A DNA stretch of 64,000 bases, from contig JADKAM010000001.1 of assembly GCA_016715365.1 (NCBI GenBank), positions 310,001 to 374,000 of the forward strand. Direction: 5' to 3'. This DNA comes from Chitinophagaceae bacterium (GTDB taxonomy: Bacteria; Bacteroidota; Bacteroidia; Chitinophagales; Chitinophagaceae). This document shows, one piece after another, positions 8,845-18,900 of the stretch (positions are counted from its first letter, which is position 1; each line of letters starts with the position of its first letter). The notes beneath the pieces were generated by a model, which was given only the letters and a program-made list of their open reading frames with translations, was not told the DNA's origin and searched no databases. The translations under genes were made by a program, and so were the position numbers.

Positions 8845-9822
8845 GTGGATTTTCATTACTATCCATTCGGGTTAACAATGGCTGGAATATCTTATAAGGC
8901 AGCAGGGATGGTGGAGAATAAAATCAAGTTTCAAGAACAAGAATTTGCACATGGAGAATTTAGCGATGGAAGCGGCTTAGAAATGTATGAGTTTAAATGG
9001 AGAATGCATGATCCACAAACAGGACGCTTTTGGCAGATAGACCCGTTAGCGGAAAAATATGTTTACAATAGCACCTACGCATTTAGTGAGAACAAAGTAA
9101 CAGGGCATAGAGAATTAGAAGGGCTGGAAGCGTTCAATGTTAATGACAATGATAATGGTACTAAGACAGTGACTTTGCATAAAGTTGATGCACCGTTTAG
9201 TGTTCAATACAATGGGCAAAAAATGGATGCGTTTCCGCAGCAGAACATGAATGATTTTTATAGAAATAATTTAGTGGTTCAAGGAAATTCTGATGCAACA
9301 GGTGGTGTAGCAAGTGTAAAACAGGTTAATGGAGATGGTCAGGTTGTTAATACTTTTTATGATAATACGCCGGGAACCAAAGATGTAAATCTTGGCCAAG
9401 CTTCTTTCCTTTTTCCTGGACAGACACCACTAAACATGCAAAGTGTTCCAACTATAGGAACAGAGGGTAACAGCACAATGTTACAATCTTCTAATGTTGA
9501 AAATAAGAATATCTCTAACTCAAATACTGCTGGCATACCAATCGGCGGTGATGGAACTGCTGTACTGAACTACTCAAGTATGGGTAGCGACCCCAAAACT
9601 TTTACTGTTACAAATACAACATCAGCTGGCACGGTATTATGGCAGACATCTTTTACTGGTACATCTGGTACAGGTAGTCCAGCAGTATTATCGCTTCAAC
9701 CCGGTACAATGTTGAATGTTACAGTAACTCAACCTGAATCAAATACGAATACAAACTATAACTACAATGTTAAGCCTCTTGATGTAACTAAACCTGTAAA
9801 TAAAACACTTCCTCAAAATTAA
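8845..9822 (+). CDS. Orphan RHS C-terminal tip with unknown effector-like domain
   Basis: The frame opens at a GTG directly after an in-frame TGA (8842-8844). The first ATG is at 8878. The first residues (FHYYPFGLTMAGISYKAAG, then GRFWQIDPLAEKY and TYAFSENKV) match the last part of the RHS core found in the intact protein at 15903-20249. About 220 residues of unrecognised, Asn/Thr/Ser-rich sequence follow. All upstream RHS repeats and the signal peptide are missing, so this is a displaced tip rather than a whole gene. Its translation start is uncertain. It is followed after 5 nt by a MORN-type partner gene. Such tip-plus-immunity fragments are known beside Rhs loci in other bacteria; a role as a silent donor cassette here is inference. 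Confidence 0.7.
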   Translation: MDFHYYPFGLTMAGISYKAAGMVENKIKFQEQEFAHGEFSDGSGLEMYEFKWRMHDPQTGRFWQIDPLAEKYVYNSTYAFSENKVTGHRELEGLEAFNVNDNDNGTKTVTLHKVDAPFSVQYNGQKMDAFPQQNMNDFYRNNLVVQGNSDATGGVASVKQVNGDGQVVNTFYDNTPGTKDVNLGQASFLFPGQTPLNMQSVPTIGTEGNSTMLQSSNVENKNISNSNTAGIPIGGDGTAVLNYSSMGSDPKTFTVTNTTSAGTVLWQTSFTGTSGTGSPAVLSLQPGTMLNVTVTQPESNTNTNYNYNVKPLDVTKPVNKTLPQN

Positions 9823-9827
9823 ATTGT

Positions 9828-10490
9828 ATGTTCAGACCATCAATAATAATACTTCTGAGTTTGCTATTATTTTTTAATAGTTATGGGCAATATAATAGGG
9901 AGTTTTATAAGGATAAGTATAAAGAGAAATGCTATAAAACATCTACAATTAACTCATCAACAAATCACATCCGTTTTATTTGCAAAGACACTTGCGAAAA
10001 AACTTCTTTTATCGTAGAACTAAAAGTTGTTGATTCTCATAAATACTTTAGAGACGGAATGAGTGCATATTACTATGATGTTGCTTCAAAGAAGCCCAAA
10101 GCTTTAATTTATTTTATCAATAGCAATGTGAATGGTTTTATAAAGGAATTTTATCTAAATGGGAAACTGAAATATGAAGGCTTATGCAGAACTGTTAAGT
10201 ATGTACAGCCTGCCGGAAGTAAGGATATTTTTAAAATTGACATTAAGGATACTACTGTTATTAAGTATGATGGCACTAAGACTTATGATAGTATTAAGCA
10301 GATAAATCAGTATAGCTTTATAGATACAATAAGTGGCGAAGGTTATTCTGAAACTAATGAATTGCTTTTTTATTCTCCCTATTATCAAAAACAAAAGTTT
10401 GGGAGATGGAAATACTATGATGATGCCGGTAAGTTGATTAAAGAAGAGTTTTATGAGAAAGGAAAATTAATCAGAACAAAAAAAAAATAA
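9828..10490 (+). CDS. Secreted MORN/YwqK-type protein, probable partner of the orphan RHS tip
   Basis: A signal peptide (MFRPSIIILLSLLLFFNSYG) precedes 200 residues with MORN-variant repeats of the YwqK type: GFIKEFYLNGKLKYEGL near residue 105 and FGRWKYYDDAGKLIKEEFYE near residue 195. The YwqK family is often annotated as an antitoxin or immunity protein next to polymorphic toxins, and here it follows the orphan tip by 5 nt in the same orientation. A strong hairpin terminator begins at its stop codon. The pairing with the upstream tip is inference from position. Confidence 0.7.
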   Translation: MFRPSIIILLSLLLFFNSYGQYNREFYKDKYKEKCYKTSTINSSTNHIRFICKDTCEKTSFIVELKVVDSHKYFRDGMSAYYYDVASKKPKALIYFINSNVNGFIKEFYLNGKLKYEGLCRTVKYVQPAGSKDIFKIDIKDTTVIKYDGTKTYDSIKQINQYSFIDTISGEGYSETNELLFYSPYYQKQKFGRWKYYDDAGKLIKEEFYEKGKLIRTKKK

Positions 10491-10526
10491 AACAACAAAG
10501 CCCTCAACCGAGGGCTTTGTTGTTTT
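10489..10526 (+). terminator. Perfect 17-bp hairpin terminator, probably bidirectional
   Basis: The arms at 10489-10505 and 10510-10526 are exact inverted copies around the loop AACC, with A-runs on the left and T-runs on the right. It overlaps the stop codon of the MORN gene on the plus strand and the TAA (10527-10525) of the regulator on the minus strand, so it can end both transcripts. Confidence 0.9.
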
Positions 10527-10875
10527 ATGAAGCGTAAGCTTTTTTAGCTTTATGGTCTCTAAGAAAAGCATCCATGAGAGCAAACAAATGTGCTTTATCA
10601 TCAGTGGGCAGTTGCTGTATATCAGTGATGCGTTTTACAATATTTTTTTCTAACAATACTTTGCTGTTACCGGCGAGATAATCCAATGAAATCTCCAAAG
10701 CTTCCGCAATCTTAGAAGCTACTTCTATAGAGGGTTTTACCTCATCACGTTCGTAGCGGCCAATCACCGGCTCTTTTCTGTTGGCGTAGGTAAGCTTGCA
10801 TTGCCGCCGACTGGGTTTCAACCAGCAGCGTATCATAATCATACTCTTTTTTTTATCAACTGAAACGTGAGTCAT
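10525..10875 (-). pseudogene. XRE-type regulator with scrambled N-terminal half
   Basis: The C-terminal 80 residues are a typical Bacteroidota XRE regulator: VIGRYERDEVKPSIEVASKI, then LDYLAGN and a helical tail ending FLRDHKAKKAYAS. The first part should encode helices 1-2 of the helix-turn-helix. Here it reads MTHVSVDKKKSMIMIRCWLK followed by Arg/Lys-rich sequence, which does not look like a helix-turn-helix in this frame. The neighbouring frames also give no convincing XRE start. The gene is probably damaged by frameshift or rearrangement, or it is an atypical short regulator. The start used is the ATG at 10875; the frame is open further upstream to 10932. Confidence 0.55.
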
Positions 10876-11022
10876 TTTACGGTAAAAAATAATTATATTT
10901 ATTAAGCAATTGTGCTTTGATATTTTTAGCATATCGCTTTCTGCATAAATCTATTCTTTTTTATTTGTATATTTAATTATAAATCCTGATCCCGTCAACC
11001 GGGGTTAATTTTAAATTTAAGT

Positions 11023-14000
11023 ATGCATAAAATTGTTACATTAGTTGTACTAGTTTCTGTAATACCTCTTTCACAAAGGGTATTCAAAAAGGAGCATCTT
11101 ACGGCTTCTAACGATTGTATAGAATTAAACACTTTCCGGTTTAAAAGTAATTTCCCTTCCTTACTGGAACCGCCCCCAAAATCTACCGAAAATTATTCAC
11201 AGGATTGCCTTAGCAAAGCACAGGAAAACATCCGCAAAAGCGAATACAATTTTAAATGGGAAGAAAAATTAAGAGCATACTGCACGCCAAACCGAAAAAA
11301 TAATCTTCGTTTTTTTTATAATGATAATGGATTTGCGGTTGAGCCAAGAACAACACAAATACCTATTGGTGACTTTGACCATAAGACACGTGCTGATGAA
11401 ATAAAATACAGGACCTTATCCAATTGGAAAGTAAAATTCAAACTTGATAAAAAACAAATAGGCAAAGGTGCCTGGCAAATAACTGAAAACAAAGCAGAAT
11501 ATATCACAGACAATATAACTGTACAATACATCAACAATGATGAAGGTATGCGGCAGAATTTTATTGTCAATACGCCACTATCAAACGATGATAAATTAAA
11601 GATATACTTTAGCATTAAAACCAGTTTAAAAACTGTCTTAATTAATAATAATCTACATTTTAATCATAAAAAAAATACTGTTTTACATTATGAGGGATTG
11701 AGGGTTTGGGATGCCGATGGAAAACAACTGACAGCATTTATTAAAAAAATCAAGAAGAATAAATACGCAATCGAAGTAAATACTACCGGTGCAATATTTC
11801 CCGTCACCATTGACCCCATAAGCACTACGCCTGCAGCAACAGTTGAGAGTAATAACGCCAACGCCCTTATGGGAACTTCTGTAGCCTCAGCAGGAGATGT
11901 TAATGGTGATGGATACAGCGATGTGATTATTGGCGCTTATTTTTATAGCAATGGCCAGTCTGCTGAAGGTGCATTCTTTGTATATCATGGTTCAGCTACC
12001 GGCATCAGCACTACTCCTGCATTGATGGTAGAAAGTGATCAAGCTTTCATCCAGATGGGCTATTCAGTTGCTTCAGCCGGAGATGTTAATGGTGATGGCT
12101 ACAGCGATGTAATTGTAGGTGCCGCATTATACAGTAACGGACAAACAAGTGAAGGTGCCTTTTATATCTATCATGGATCAGCTTCGGGTCTTAACAGTAC
12201 CCCTGCCTCTTTTGTAGAAAGCAATCTTACAGGGAGCTGCCGTTTGGGTTTTTCTGTAGCATGTGCAGGAGATGTAAACGGAGATGCATATAGCGATGTG
12301 ATAGTTGGCGCTAATGGGTATACTATCGGGCAAAGCAACGAAGGTGCTTTTTATATTTTTCATGGCTCATCAACCGGTATCAGCCTCACACCTGCTTTAA
12401 TTGTTGAAAGCAATATTGCTTCTGCTCAACTCGGCTGGTCAGTAGCATCGGCTGGTGATGTTAATGGAGATGGATACAGTGATGTGATTGTTGGTGCCAG
12501 CCGTTATGCCAATAGCCAGTCTTCTGAGGGCGCTTTTTATGTTTATCATGGCTCTGCTTCTGGTATTAGCAGCACCCCTATATCCATAGTAGAATCAAAT
12601 AACGCCAATGCCGAAATGGGAGCTTCGGTAGCATCTGCCGGTGATGTTAACGGAGATGGATACAGTGATGTTATTGTTGGCGCACCAGGTTATTCGAATG
12701 GCGAAGTTGGAGAAGGCGCCATATTTTTATTTAATGGAAGTGCTTCCGGTATCAATACGACTCCTGTAAACACAATTGAAAGTAATCAGGTAAACGCTTT
12801 CTTTGGTTATAGTGTTGCCTGTTCCGGTGATATCAATGCTGATGGTTACAGCGATGTGGCTGTTATTTTCAACAGATATAGCAATGGCGAAACCAATGAA
12901 GGTGCTACATTTTTATACAGCGGTTCTTCAACCGGTATCAATACTATTCCAATAGCAATCCTGGAAACTAACCAGGCAAGCGCTAATTTATCATCAGTTG
13001 CTTCTGCAGGTGACGTGAATGGAGATGGGTACAGTGATATCATAGCAGGAGCCAATAATTATAGTAACGGACAGTCAGGTGAAGGTGGCGCTTTTGTGTA
13101 CCACGGTTCAGCTGCTGGTTTATCAACTATACCTAATAGCACACCCGATGATGCAGACCAGGCTAATGCCAGTTTTGGAAGAAGTGTATCTTCGGCAGGC
13201 GATGTAAACGGGGATGGGTATGGTGATGTTATTATTGGGGCACCAAATTATGATGATGGGGTTAACGCTGATGAAGGCCGTGCATTTGTTTACTATGGTT
13301 CTGCTACAGGTTTATCCGCCAACCCAAACAGCATACCGGATGATGCCGATCAGGCCAGTACTTTTTTCGGTTATGCAGTAGCTTCAGCAGGAGATGTAAA
13401 CGGCGATGGATATGGCGATATCATCATAGGTGCACCAAATTATGATGATGGTGCTAATGCAAATGAAGGCCGTGCTTTTGTTTATCATGGCTCTGCAGCT
13501 GGTTTATCCGTCAGTCCAAGTGGTACCCCTGATGATGCAGATCAGGCTGCTGCTGCTTTCGGACTTTCAGTATCACCGGCAGGCGATGTTAACGGTGATG
13601 GATACAGTGATGTGATTATCGGGGCACCAAATTATGATGATGGTGCCAATACAAATGAAGGCCGAGCTTTTGTTTATTATGGTTCTTCCACAGGTTTATC
13701 AGCTAGTCCAAATAGTACGCCTGATGACGCTAACCAGCTTAATGCAACTTTTGGTACAAGTGTTTCTTTAGCGGGTGATGTAAACGGAGACGGATATAGC
13801 GATGTGATCATTGGAGCAAATCAATATGACGATGGTGCCAATACAAATGAAGGAGGTGCTTTTGTTTATTATGGTTCTGCTACAGGACTCGCAGCCAGCC
13901 CTTCCGCACTAATTGCTTCAGCCGATCAAATAGCAGCCAATTTTGGAACTGCTGTTGCCAGCGCTGGAGATGTAAACGGTGATGGATATAGTGATGTGAT

Positions 14001-15405
14001 TATCGGGGCAAACTTATATGATGACGGTGTCAATACTGATGAAGGGAGAGCTTTTGTACATTATGGATCTGCTGCAGGTCTGTCTACTACTCCTGGCGCT
14101 GTTCCGGATGATGCTGACCTAGCGAATGCTCATTTTGGTTTCAAAATTGCCGGTGCAGGCGATGTCAACGGGGATGGGTACAGTGATATAATTGTCGGAG
14201 CACAATTATATACGGATGGAGCAAATACCCAGGAGGGGAGGGTTTTTATTTATCATGGCTCGGCTATCGGGTTATCTGCTGCGCCTAACAGCATACACGG
14301 CGATGCAGACCAGTCTACCGCATGGTTCTCATCTGGTGTGGCGTCGGCAGGTGATTTAAATGGCGATGGGTACAGCGATATAATTATTGGTTCGCTGTTT
14401 TATGATGACGGGGCCAATAATAATGAAGGCCGAGCTTTTGTTTACAATGGAAATGAATCAACAAATAATAAACGAAATAACCTTCATCTTTATAATAGCA
14501 ATTTAACCACACCCATCAATAGCAGCAATTTTGTCTTCGGTAATTTTGGTGCAGGGCTTTATGCTAAATCTTTTTTAGGCAGAGCCAAAGGGAAACTCGT
14601 TTGGGAAACAAGGCTGAATTACAACGCATACAGTGGAGTGCCCATTACTAACAGTGCTCTATTTACTGCACAACAGGCTGCTTATACAGACATGGAATTG
14701 GCAGGTATCGAACTAAAGAATATTATTACAAAATTACTCGGCGGAAAATACACCAAATTAAGGGCAAGGATAAAATATGATCCAGTTACCGCCATTACCG
14801 GCCAGGTATACAGCCCATGGCGAAATGTATCTTCCATCATTGATGCAAATAATCTCGGCATCCTGCCCATCGAATTAATTTCCTTCAACGCCGCTTGGTT
14901 ACAAAAAGGTAAAACCGCCAGGCTTGATTTTAAAACTGATAGAGAAAATGGTATTTGCTGTTTTGATATTGAGAAGAGTGCTGATGGGTTTAATTATTAT
15001 TCTATCGGAACTGTACCTGCAAAAAATATAAGCGGCATTCAATCATACTCTTTTATTGATGCAAATGCAACTGGGAAAAATCAATTCTACTGCTTAAAGA
15101 TAAAAGGGATTGCAGGTCAGTTGGATTACAGCAATATACAGCAGTTGCAAAATGATAAAGCCACAGAGATTTTAGTTTTTCCTAATCCAACAACAGATGC
15201 GTTACAATTGCACTTGAATAAAGTTTATGATAAAATGCAAGTGCAGATCATCAATAGTGCCGGACAAATGGTAAAGAAATTAATTGTTGCTTCATATAGC
15301 CAAAGTATTAAAATAGCGGTACAAGACTTAGCAGCTGGTAAATATTGGTTGCAGTTACAAAGTGGAAGTGAAAGGCAGGTGGTACAGTTTGTGAAACAAC
15401 AATAA
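11023..15405 (+). CDS. Secreted FG-GAP (14-repeat) surface protein with T9SS type A sorting domain
   Basis: This 1460-residue protein has a signal-like N-terminus (MHKIVTLVVLVSVIPLS) and a unique region to about residue 265. Fourteen repeats of about 62 residues then cover residues 266-1145. Each contains GDVNGDGYSDVIIG or a close variant, the calcium-binding FG-GAP loop of integrin-type propellers. Repeats 1-7 share VESN...YSNGQSxEGAF; repeats 8-14 share PDDADQ...YDDGxNxNEGRAF. A beta-rich region follows, and the last 75 residues (LVFPNPTTDALQLHLN...GKYWLQL) form a T9SS type A sorting domain. Export by T9SS and attachment or release at the cell surface are expected. It probably acts in adhesion or binding. 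It converges on module 2 with a 34-nt gap. Confidence 0.92.
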   Translation: MHKIVTLVVLVSVIPLSQRVFKKEHLTASNDCIELNTFRFKSNFPSLLEPPPKSTENYSQDCLSKAQENIRKSEYNFKWEEKLRAYCTPNRKNNLRFFYNDNGFAVEPRTTQIPIGDFDHKTRADEIKYRTLSNWKVKFKLDKKQIGKGAWQITENKAEYITDNITVQYINNDEGMRQNFIVNTPLSNDDKLKIYFSIKTSLKTVLINNNLHFNHKKNTVLHYEGLRVWDADGKQLTAFIKKIKKNKYAIEVNTTGAIFPVTIDPISTTPAATVESNNANALMGTSVASAGDVNGDGYSDVIIGAYFYSNGQSAEGAFFVYHGSATGISTTPALMVESDQAFIQMGYSVASAGDVNGDGYSDVIVGAALYSNGQTSEGAFYIYHGSASGLNSTPASFVESNLTGSCRLGFSVACAGDVNGDAYSDVIVGANGYTIGQSNEGAFYIFHGSSTGISLTPALIVESNIASAQLGWSVASAGDVNGDGYSDVIVGASRYANSQSSEGAFYVYHGSASGISSTPISIVESNNANAEMGASVASAGDVNGDGYSDVIVGAPGYSNGEVGEGAIFLFNGSASGINTTPVNTIESNQVNAFFGYSVACSGDINADGYSDVAVIFNRYSNGETNEGATFLYSGSSTGINTIPIAILETNQASANLSSVASAGDVNGDGYSDIIAGANNYSNGQSGEGGAFVYHGSAAGLSTIPNSTPDDADQANASFGRSVSSAGDVNGDGYGDVIIGAPNYDDGVNADEGRAFVYYGSATGLSANPNSIPDDADQASTFFGYAVASAGDVNGDGYGDIIIGAPNYDDGANANEGRAFVYHGSAAGLSVSPSGTPDDADQAAAAFGLSVSPAGDVNGDGYSDVIIGAPNYDDGANTNEGRAFVYYGSSTGLSASPNSTPDDANQLNATFGTSVSLAGDVNGDGYSDVIIGANQYDDGANTNEGGAFVYYGSATGLAASPSALIASADQIAANFGTAVASAGDVNGDGYSDVIIGANLYDDGVNTDEGRAFVHYGSAAGLSTTPGAVPDDADLANAHFGFKIAGAGDVNGDGYSDIIVGAQLYTDGANTQEGRVFIYHGSAIGLSAAPNSIHGDADQSTAWFSSGVASAGDLNGDGYSDIIIGSLFYDDGANNNEGRAFVYNGNESTNNKRNNLHLYNSNLTTPINSSNFVFGNFGAGLYAKSFLGRAKGKLVWETRLNYNAYSGVPITNSALFTAQQAAYTDMELAGIELKNIITKLLGGKYTKLRARIKYDPVTAITGQVYSPWRNVSSIIDANNLGILPIELISFNAAWLQKGKTARLDFKTDRENGICCFDIEKSADGFNYYSIGTVPAKNISGIQSYSFIDANATGKNQFYCLKIKGIAGQLDYSNIQQLQNDKATEILVFPNPTTDALQLHLNKVYDKMQVQIINSAGQMVKKLIVASYSQSIKIAVQDLAAGKYWLQLQSGSERQVVQFVKQQ

Positions 15406-15439
15406 GCTTTCCAATAAACAAATTTTTCCGAATATTATA

Positions 15440-15898
15440 TTATTCTTTCATCAAACAGAGCCCTTTCAAATTTTTTGCTACATGTAAATCATTTATCGAA
15501 TCTCGTTCCAAGCAAATTTTTGTAGAATCATCAACAAAATAAAAACAATTTATACCTAAACTTTGAGATGGAACAATTTTCGTATTTCCAATCATGAATG
15601 ATTCACTCCAAATCGACTTTAATAAGAAGTTATACTTTAAATTTTTTTGAATTTTTTCATCACAATTGTCAAGATTTTTTTTGGAAATAATTTTATAAAA
15701 TTTGTGATTTTTCTCAGCGTAAATAACATAATATGAGTTTATAGAGTCGATTTTATAGACATTCCATAAACTATCACTTCTAAAAACATTAACATCGCTA
15801 TTTTGACTTGTTGAGTTTGATAATTGCATCTTGCACGAACAGAATACCAAAAAAGCTGCAATTACTGAATACAAAGTATTTACGAAACGATATTTCAT
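15440..15898 (-). CDS. Small lipoprotein, probable immunity partner of RHS module 2
   Basis: The protein has 152 residues. The N-terminus ends in a lipobox-like LVFCSC, which predicts a lipoprotein with its acylated Cys near residue 22. The body is Lys/Asn/Ser-rich with several cysteines and no family I recognise. The start codon lies 4 nt after the stop of the upstream RHS gene, so the two are tightly coupled. The position directly after a variable RHS C-terminus is where immunity genes sit in polymorphic toxin systems. That role is inference. Confidence 0.65.
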   Translation of the reverse strand: MKYRFVNTLYSVIAAFLVFCSCKMQLSNSTSQNSDVNVFRSDSLWNVYKIDSINSYYVIYAEKNHKFYKIISKKNLDNCDEKIQKNLKYNFLLKSIWSESFMIGNTKIVPSQSLGINCFYFVDDSTKICLERDSINDLHVAKNLKGLCLMKE

Positions 15899-15902
15899 AA
15901 TA

Positions 15903-18900
15903 TTATTTTATGACTTTATAAATTAGGGGTCTGAGTGTACCTGCCTTATTAGTTACAGTATAATCAATTCTTATCAACTTACCAGTATTTCGATCTGCCC
16001 AAGGTTGAGAAGCAAAACTAGTTAACTGGGGGGTTGCAGCTAAGTGGGCTCTTGAATATATACTTAAAGGATTTGATTCCTCCGCCGGCGTTGCTGGGCC
16101 AGATATAACTCCAGTACTTTGTGTTATCAATGCTGCTTGAAATGCCTCAGTTATTCCATGAAGAGTTGTAGATCCTGGAGCCCCTATATAATTATCTGCA
16201 ATTCTCAAGCTTAAAGGGTCCTGTTCTTGAAATGCTTTAACTTGCCTGATTGGTCCTGGCGTTTTTGAATTAACTATGGTCGTCCCTACAAAGGCATCTC
16301 CAGGATAAGCACCTCCTGACCTGGTGGTAAGATTATCAGATGCCCAGTTAGTAACAGTTATATATTTATTATCTATTGCTTTCATCAATTGTTTTGCACT
16401 TTCATCAGGTTTAATAGGATTTAATGTTGGTATTTGAAGATTTTGAGTGTAAGTTATTTCACCACTTTCGGATATATCTAAGGTCAAATATTTAGCCACA
16501 GAAGCTTGCAATTCTTCAAAAGACTCTACTCTACGGCCTCCTTCGATAATTACTTTTGTTGGACCTGAATTTTCTCCTGAACTTTCTGTAGCTGTTCCAT
16601 TTTCCTTGTTCATACTATACCCATACCAATCACCACCAGGCCTCATTCCGTCGGGGTCAATAAATCTAATGGGATTATCAAATGCATAATTATAAGGAGA
16701 GTGCCTACGCATCTGGTCAGAAAGAGGATCAATTACATGCCACCTTCCAATCTGCGCATCATACATCCTGGCCCCATAATCCATCCAATCTAAACCACCA
16801 CCATCACTAAACTCCTGCCTTTGTTCTTCCTTACCGTTGTATTTAAATTTATTCTCTTGACCACCTGCTGCCTTACTACTGATGCCCGTCATTGTCAACC
16901 CGAATGGATAATAATGGGTTTCCTCTAGTAAGGGTCCTTTAATATGCGTTACCTGTAAATTATCAAAGAACACATCAATGTCTGGTGTTTCATTGCTTAC
17001 ATAAATATACAAAAATCCATTTTTACTTATAGGTAGATCATTTTGAACAATCGGTTCTGTATGGTTACTGGGATACATCCAATTATCATAAACTGATTCA
17101 TCAGGCACTTGTTCAAAGTTGCTATTGCTACTCACAAAATTGAATTGCTCATCAAACATAATCCAGTTTAAATATGCTTTTGGCCTTCCACTGATAGGAG
17201 AAGACTGGCTGCTTAAGAATTGTGTAACCCCTGGTGTAAGAGCACCGCTGCTAATGATTTCAGACTGAGTAACTTTACCTCCGGTGGTTGTAGCAATTCC
17301 TCCGGCAAGTGCAGAGATCAAAGCAGTAAACGGGTTACTAGGTCCACCGGGGGTACTGCCATTTATATACCATGTATCAACCTTTACATTAAACTTATCT
17401 CCGGCCATTACTTTCAAAATCATTGATGGGCCAATCATTGGCCCTGATTTTCCATTTACTTTTGCCACTTTTACGTGCGCTTCAGGATAAAAATTGGGTT
17501 CATCAACTCTTGTTGCAGGCAAGTTACCATAAATAAGTTCTTCGTCGGCAGCCAAAGCATCTTCCATTGTTGCAGGTGGATAGAATGTTGTATCCTTCTC
17601 TTCAGTCAGCATCATCCGTACATTACCAAGATGGTCTTTCAGCATATAATCATACACCACTTCGCTACTGTCAGCATTTACTCTTGCCCTACCTTCTTCT
17701 GTAGATATAAATATCAGGCTGTCTGTATATTCCCGCACAACACCACCGGCTGAACTTGAATACTTATAAAAACTCTCGTAGACTGATCCATTAATATAGG
17801 TTGTTGTAGTTGTTTGATCATCTCCTATACCAAAAGCCTCAGACACTATCTTTTTTAATTTATTTCCATTGGCATCATAGGTATAAGTTATATATCTTGG
17901 CTGGAATGCGCTTATTGGATTCGCCAGTTCAATGGTATCGGGCAGGTTAAGATGATTATACTTTATGCTGTTGATATGCTTATTGGAATCAAGTTTCAAA
18001 TTGCCATTACCATCATAACTGTAATCTGGATTTGTATTGTTGCTGTATTCTTTAAAATCTCCCAAGTATGTTGCAGCATCGTTTGTTCTGTCAGTTACAT
18101 AATGCAGCTTATTGCTGTTAGTATTATATACATATGCCAGGCTATCTATGGTAACACTACCTCCCAGTTTCCATCCTTTCTGGTTCATATTAGAGATATT
18201 TCCGTTTACATCATATAGTAAACCATTGGTACTGAAATCTACACCGGCAGCTTTTGAAAAACTGTTGCTGTTAAGCTGATTAAAGTCTGCCCCGGTTAGC
18301 CGGTTGGCATTGTCATAGGTAAAGTCATATTTACGCAGCATATCATCTCCTGTACTCCGCCACAGCAAACCGCTGATATTCCCGTTATATTGTGCCGCGG
18401 TATAACTATGAGAACCACTGTTCACAGTAAAGGAAGTTTTATCGTAACCCAGGTCAAAGCCAAACCAGTTGCTGGAGCTTGTTGTATCTTTTACATAACT
18501 CCGGTTCATGCCCAACATCCAGCCACGGATATTATAGTCATACTGAAGTGAATCTACAGTTGTGGTTCCAAGCTTTTTCTTTTTTAATTGTCCCTGCTCG
18601 TCATAACCGTTTTCATTGATCGTTGTCCAGCTTCCCGGCATACTGCCACTACTTACCCGGGTATTGCTTATCTTCTTTTCAGTCTTTATCATCCTCCATT
18701 GAACATCATAGGTAAGTTTAGTGAGTGCGATGGTTGTCTGCGAATTGGTACCTGCCTTTGCCTGTTTGGTAATATTAAGCAATGGCTGACCGGTCCAACT
18801 ATATTGTGTTACCATAACATCAGTTCCGCCACTTACATTATTACTCTGTGTTTGTATTGGTTTTCCTTTATCATCATAAAAGGGTGTCGTATACAGCGAA

